Source: Scortum barcoo (Eukaryota > Chordata > Actinopteri > Centrarchiformes > Terapontidae). Taken from it: 64,000 bases of DNA. Below the pieces are notes generated by a model. The model had not been told where the DNA came from, did no database searches, and saw nothing but the letters and a program-made list of their open reading frames with translations. The stretch spans positions 7,336,483 through 7,400,482 of the forward strand of contig CM041546.1 of assembly GCA_023238725.1 (NCBI GenBank), read 5' to 3'. This document shows positions 63,014-64,000 of the stretch, piece after piece; position 1 is the stretch's first letter, and each line of letters begins with the position of its first letter. The translations under genes were made by a program, and so were the position numbers.

Positions 63014-63476
63014 ATTTGAAACCTGTAATGTCACCCTCAAAAATCCTCAGTACATCAGATTGCCTGGCATGTCGTATTATAGGCAGAGACAACCATGTTG
63101 CATTATTGGTGCCCTTGGGTGACATTGACCAAAGATTAAATTAACAGACAGCTCAGAAAACAAGATCAGGCATTAGACACGATCGTTTGAATCTCTTAGC
63201 TATAGTATCACAATCTCATGCACCCTTCACTGTTTGACCTATAAAGTCTTTTGCCAAACGCGTGGTTACAAGAATTAAGCTTTTCCTCATATGTTTGGTT
63301 TAGGTTAGTTACTGTCTCTGTCCATGGTTCTGAACTGACGTTTTGTAAGATACAGTAAGTTGAGGTGTCTTTTTTTTTTTATTTATTTATTTATTTTTTT
63401 ATTATTATCTTTGCTGTGTTTGTCCGGTTCAGCTTCTCAGTCAGAACACAGTGTTCGTATCACCTTTGCCGAGTGA
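54350..63476 (+). CDS. dcdc2-like: DCDC2-family doublecortin-domain protein (about 326 aa)
   Basis: DCX-domain proteins bind microtubules; DCDC2 acts in primary cilia and in neuronal and kidney biology. Exons: 54350-54636, 55513-55567, 58858-58934, 59206-59340, 59813-59962, 60897-60951, 61391-61568 and probably 63433-63476; all phases agree. DCX1 is about residues 15-98 and DCX2 about 135-224. Key shared blocks are SQPVVKNV, EVTGGIQAPFGAVRNIYTPR and FLKPLKEPCTIF, closer to human DCDC2 than to what I know of DCDC2B or DCDC2C. A low-complexity Ser/Gly region follows, then a conserved-looking amphipathic stretch SIVREISQARLLSLRKK (283-299). The ATG has A at -3 and G at +4 and is the first in frame. 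Human DCDC2 is longer (476 aa) with an acidic tail not seen here. The family is secure; the exact paralogue is not. Confidence 0.88.
54637..55512 (+). other. dcdc2-like: DCDC2-like intron 1
   Basis: 876 bp, nothing recognisable apart from short chance open frames. Confidence 0.75.
55568..58857 (+). other. dcdc2-like: DCDC2-like intron 2 (3.3 kb)
   Basis: Contains a candidate conserved block at 56520-56700 and T-runs near 57340. A CT-rich stretch at 58085-58112 follows. No gene. Confidence 0.65.
56520..56700. promoter_or_regulatory. Candidate homeodomain-rich conserved block
   Basis: CAATGGCCATGCATTATTGA and TTTATGGATAATAATCATCC sit within a run with no repeat character or open frame. The octamer-like ATGCATTA and paired TAAT/ATTA words are typical of developmental enhancers. 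Function inferred. Confidence 0.3.
59206..59962 (+). CDS. dcdc2-like: DCDC2-like exons 4-5: second DCX domain
   Basis: Exons 59206-59340 and 59813-59962. Encode FVVANGDVLNPAMRLLI, GGVRSLYTYEG, QLYVAVGRERFKKLPYSDLLF, the typical DCX2 layout. Acceptors end CGTAG and TTTTCCAG; the 472-bp intron between them carries only T-runs. Confidence 0.93.
59963..60896 (+). other. dcdc2-like: DCDC2-like intron 5
   Basis: Very AT-rich, 934 bp, no feature beyond short A/T runs. Confidence 0.75.
60952..61390 (+). other. dcdc2-like: DCDC2-like intron 6
   Basis: 439 bp, AT-rich. Nothing recognised. Confidence 0.75.
61391..61568 (+). CDS. dcdc2-like: DCDC2-like exon 7: Ser/Gly-rich linker and basic helix
   Basis: Residues 254-312. 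Acceptor TTCTCCAG; donor GGTAATTC after a phase-1 G, rather weak. If the donor were skipped, translation would run to a stop at 61745-61747, giving a different tail; this could be an alternative end. Confidence 0.85.
61569..63432 (+). other. dcdc2-like: DCDC2-like intron 7 (if the terminal exon is right)
   Basis: Holds the long TG array and otherwise AT-rich sequence. If the last exon is elsewhere this interval is longer. Confidence 0.45.
62923..63012. repeat. Interrupted TG microsatellite, 90 bp
   Basis: TG runs broken by TC and GCTTTGTC. Alternating purine-pyrimidine sequence of this length can adopt Z-DNA. Confidence 0.95.
63433..63476 (+). CDS. dcdc2-like: Probable last coding exon of the DCDC2-like gene
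   Basis: A T-rich tract, TTTGCTGTGTTTGTCCGGTTCAG, precedes 63433. Joined in phase 1 to exon 7 it reads ASQSEHSVRITFAE and stops with TGA. Frame fit and tract support it; the short length means chance is possible. No other acceptor after 61568 gave a better in-phase continuation; for example the CCGCAG at 62731 leads to an immediate stop. Confidence 0.45.
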
Positions 63477-64000
63477 TTCACAACAGCACCGAGGTGTTTT
63501 CGGGTGTTATTTTCCCTCTGGGAAATCCTGCCCTGGCTGGGTATGAGGTAAACACATCCCGATCTGGTGCCAAACGGAGCGCTGCCAAAAAGTTGTCTGA
63601 CTGACAGAGGCTGTGGAAAGGACACACTGTGAAACCCATACTTCAGATCTCTGGTGTGCTGGAACGCTGGAATGAAAACAAAAGATTATTATAGAGGTGT
63701 CATGTCATTATAAATGGGGGAGGGGTGGGTGGTAAAGAGATGTACAGACTGGAAGGCAGACCAACTAGCGAATGATGGCGAGGAAGAGAGAAAGAGATAA
63801 AAGAATGAGACAGAGTGACCCCGTAACTCGAGATTCCCCCTCTGTCCTGCACTGCCTCTGTTGTGACAGCGAGGTTGGGTTTTTAGTATGCCAGTCCCCA
63901 TTATTCACTGTCTATCAGCTGCCAGGAGCCAGGCTGAGGACAACTCCGGCAGTTTCTGTCTGGGGTATTGTAAAGCTTCTGACTTTTCTGCTTCATTAGA
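63477..64000 (+). other. DCDC2-like 3' UTR or intergenic sequence to window end
   Basis: No coding signal. No AATAAA with good context was identified, so the transcript end may lie beyond the window. Confidence 0.4.

Noticed and set aside
62795..63144. Several 70-90 codon frames with HTHTHT or CVCVCV
   Set aside because: Products of the TG/CA array in all frames, not genes.

Overview
The window is vertebrate, almost certainly teleost nuclear DNA. The evidence is three interrupted, vertebrate-type genes with consensus GT-AG introns, teleost-type interspersed repeats (an L2/CR1-like LINE end, the common 'ccatccatc' family, a hAT-like MITE) and very abundant GATA, AT, TG and CT microsatellites. 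I could not fix the species; gene structure and repeats fit a percomorph-like fish. There is no bacterial operon, CRISPR array or phage element.

All three genes lie on the + strand, head to tail. (1) lpcat1, coding 3906-23877 in 14 exons, predicts a 544-residue ER/lipid-droplet lysophosphatidylcholine acyltransferase. A GC-rich promoter with a perfect NRF1-type palindrome lies upstream, and a long 3' UTR carries a 91-bp AT tract. (2) slc6a3, the plasma-membrane dopamine transporter, coding 33130-46850 in 15 coding exons, predicts 618 residues, with at least one 5' non-coding exon upstream and a 3' UTR probably ending just after 48939. (3) A DCDC2-family doublecortin-domain gene, coding from 54350, has seven well-supported exons to 61568 and a probable tiny terminal exon ending at 63476, giving about 326 residues with two DCX domains.

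Layout: 1-3500 intergenic, rich in simple repeats; 3500-28100 lpcat1; 28100-33000 intergenic, holding a 25-bp minisatellite and a possible conserved non-coding block; 33000-48950 slc6a3; 48950-54000 AT-rich intergenic; 54000-64000 the DCDC2-like gene, whose 3' UTR may run past the window.

The genes do not form one pathway. lpcat1 remodels phospholipid, slc6a3 clears synaptic dopamine, and DCDC2-family proteins bind microtubules and act in cilia. The lpcat1-slc6a3 adjacency and orientation match human 5p15.33, so it is an old vertebrate linkage. I found no new multi-gene system. The most interesting signals are the apparent loss of one zinc-binding histidine in the dopamine transporter, a TG repeat replacing the polypyrimidine tract at one slc6a3 acceptor, a foldback structure in lpcat1 intron 5, the short DCDC2-like C terminus, and several candidate conserved non-coding blocks.
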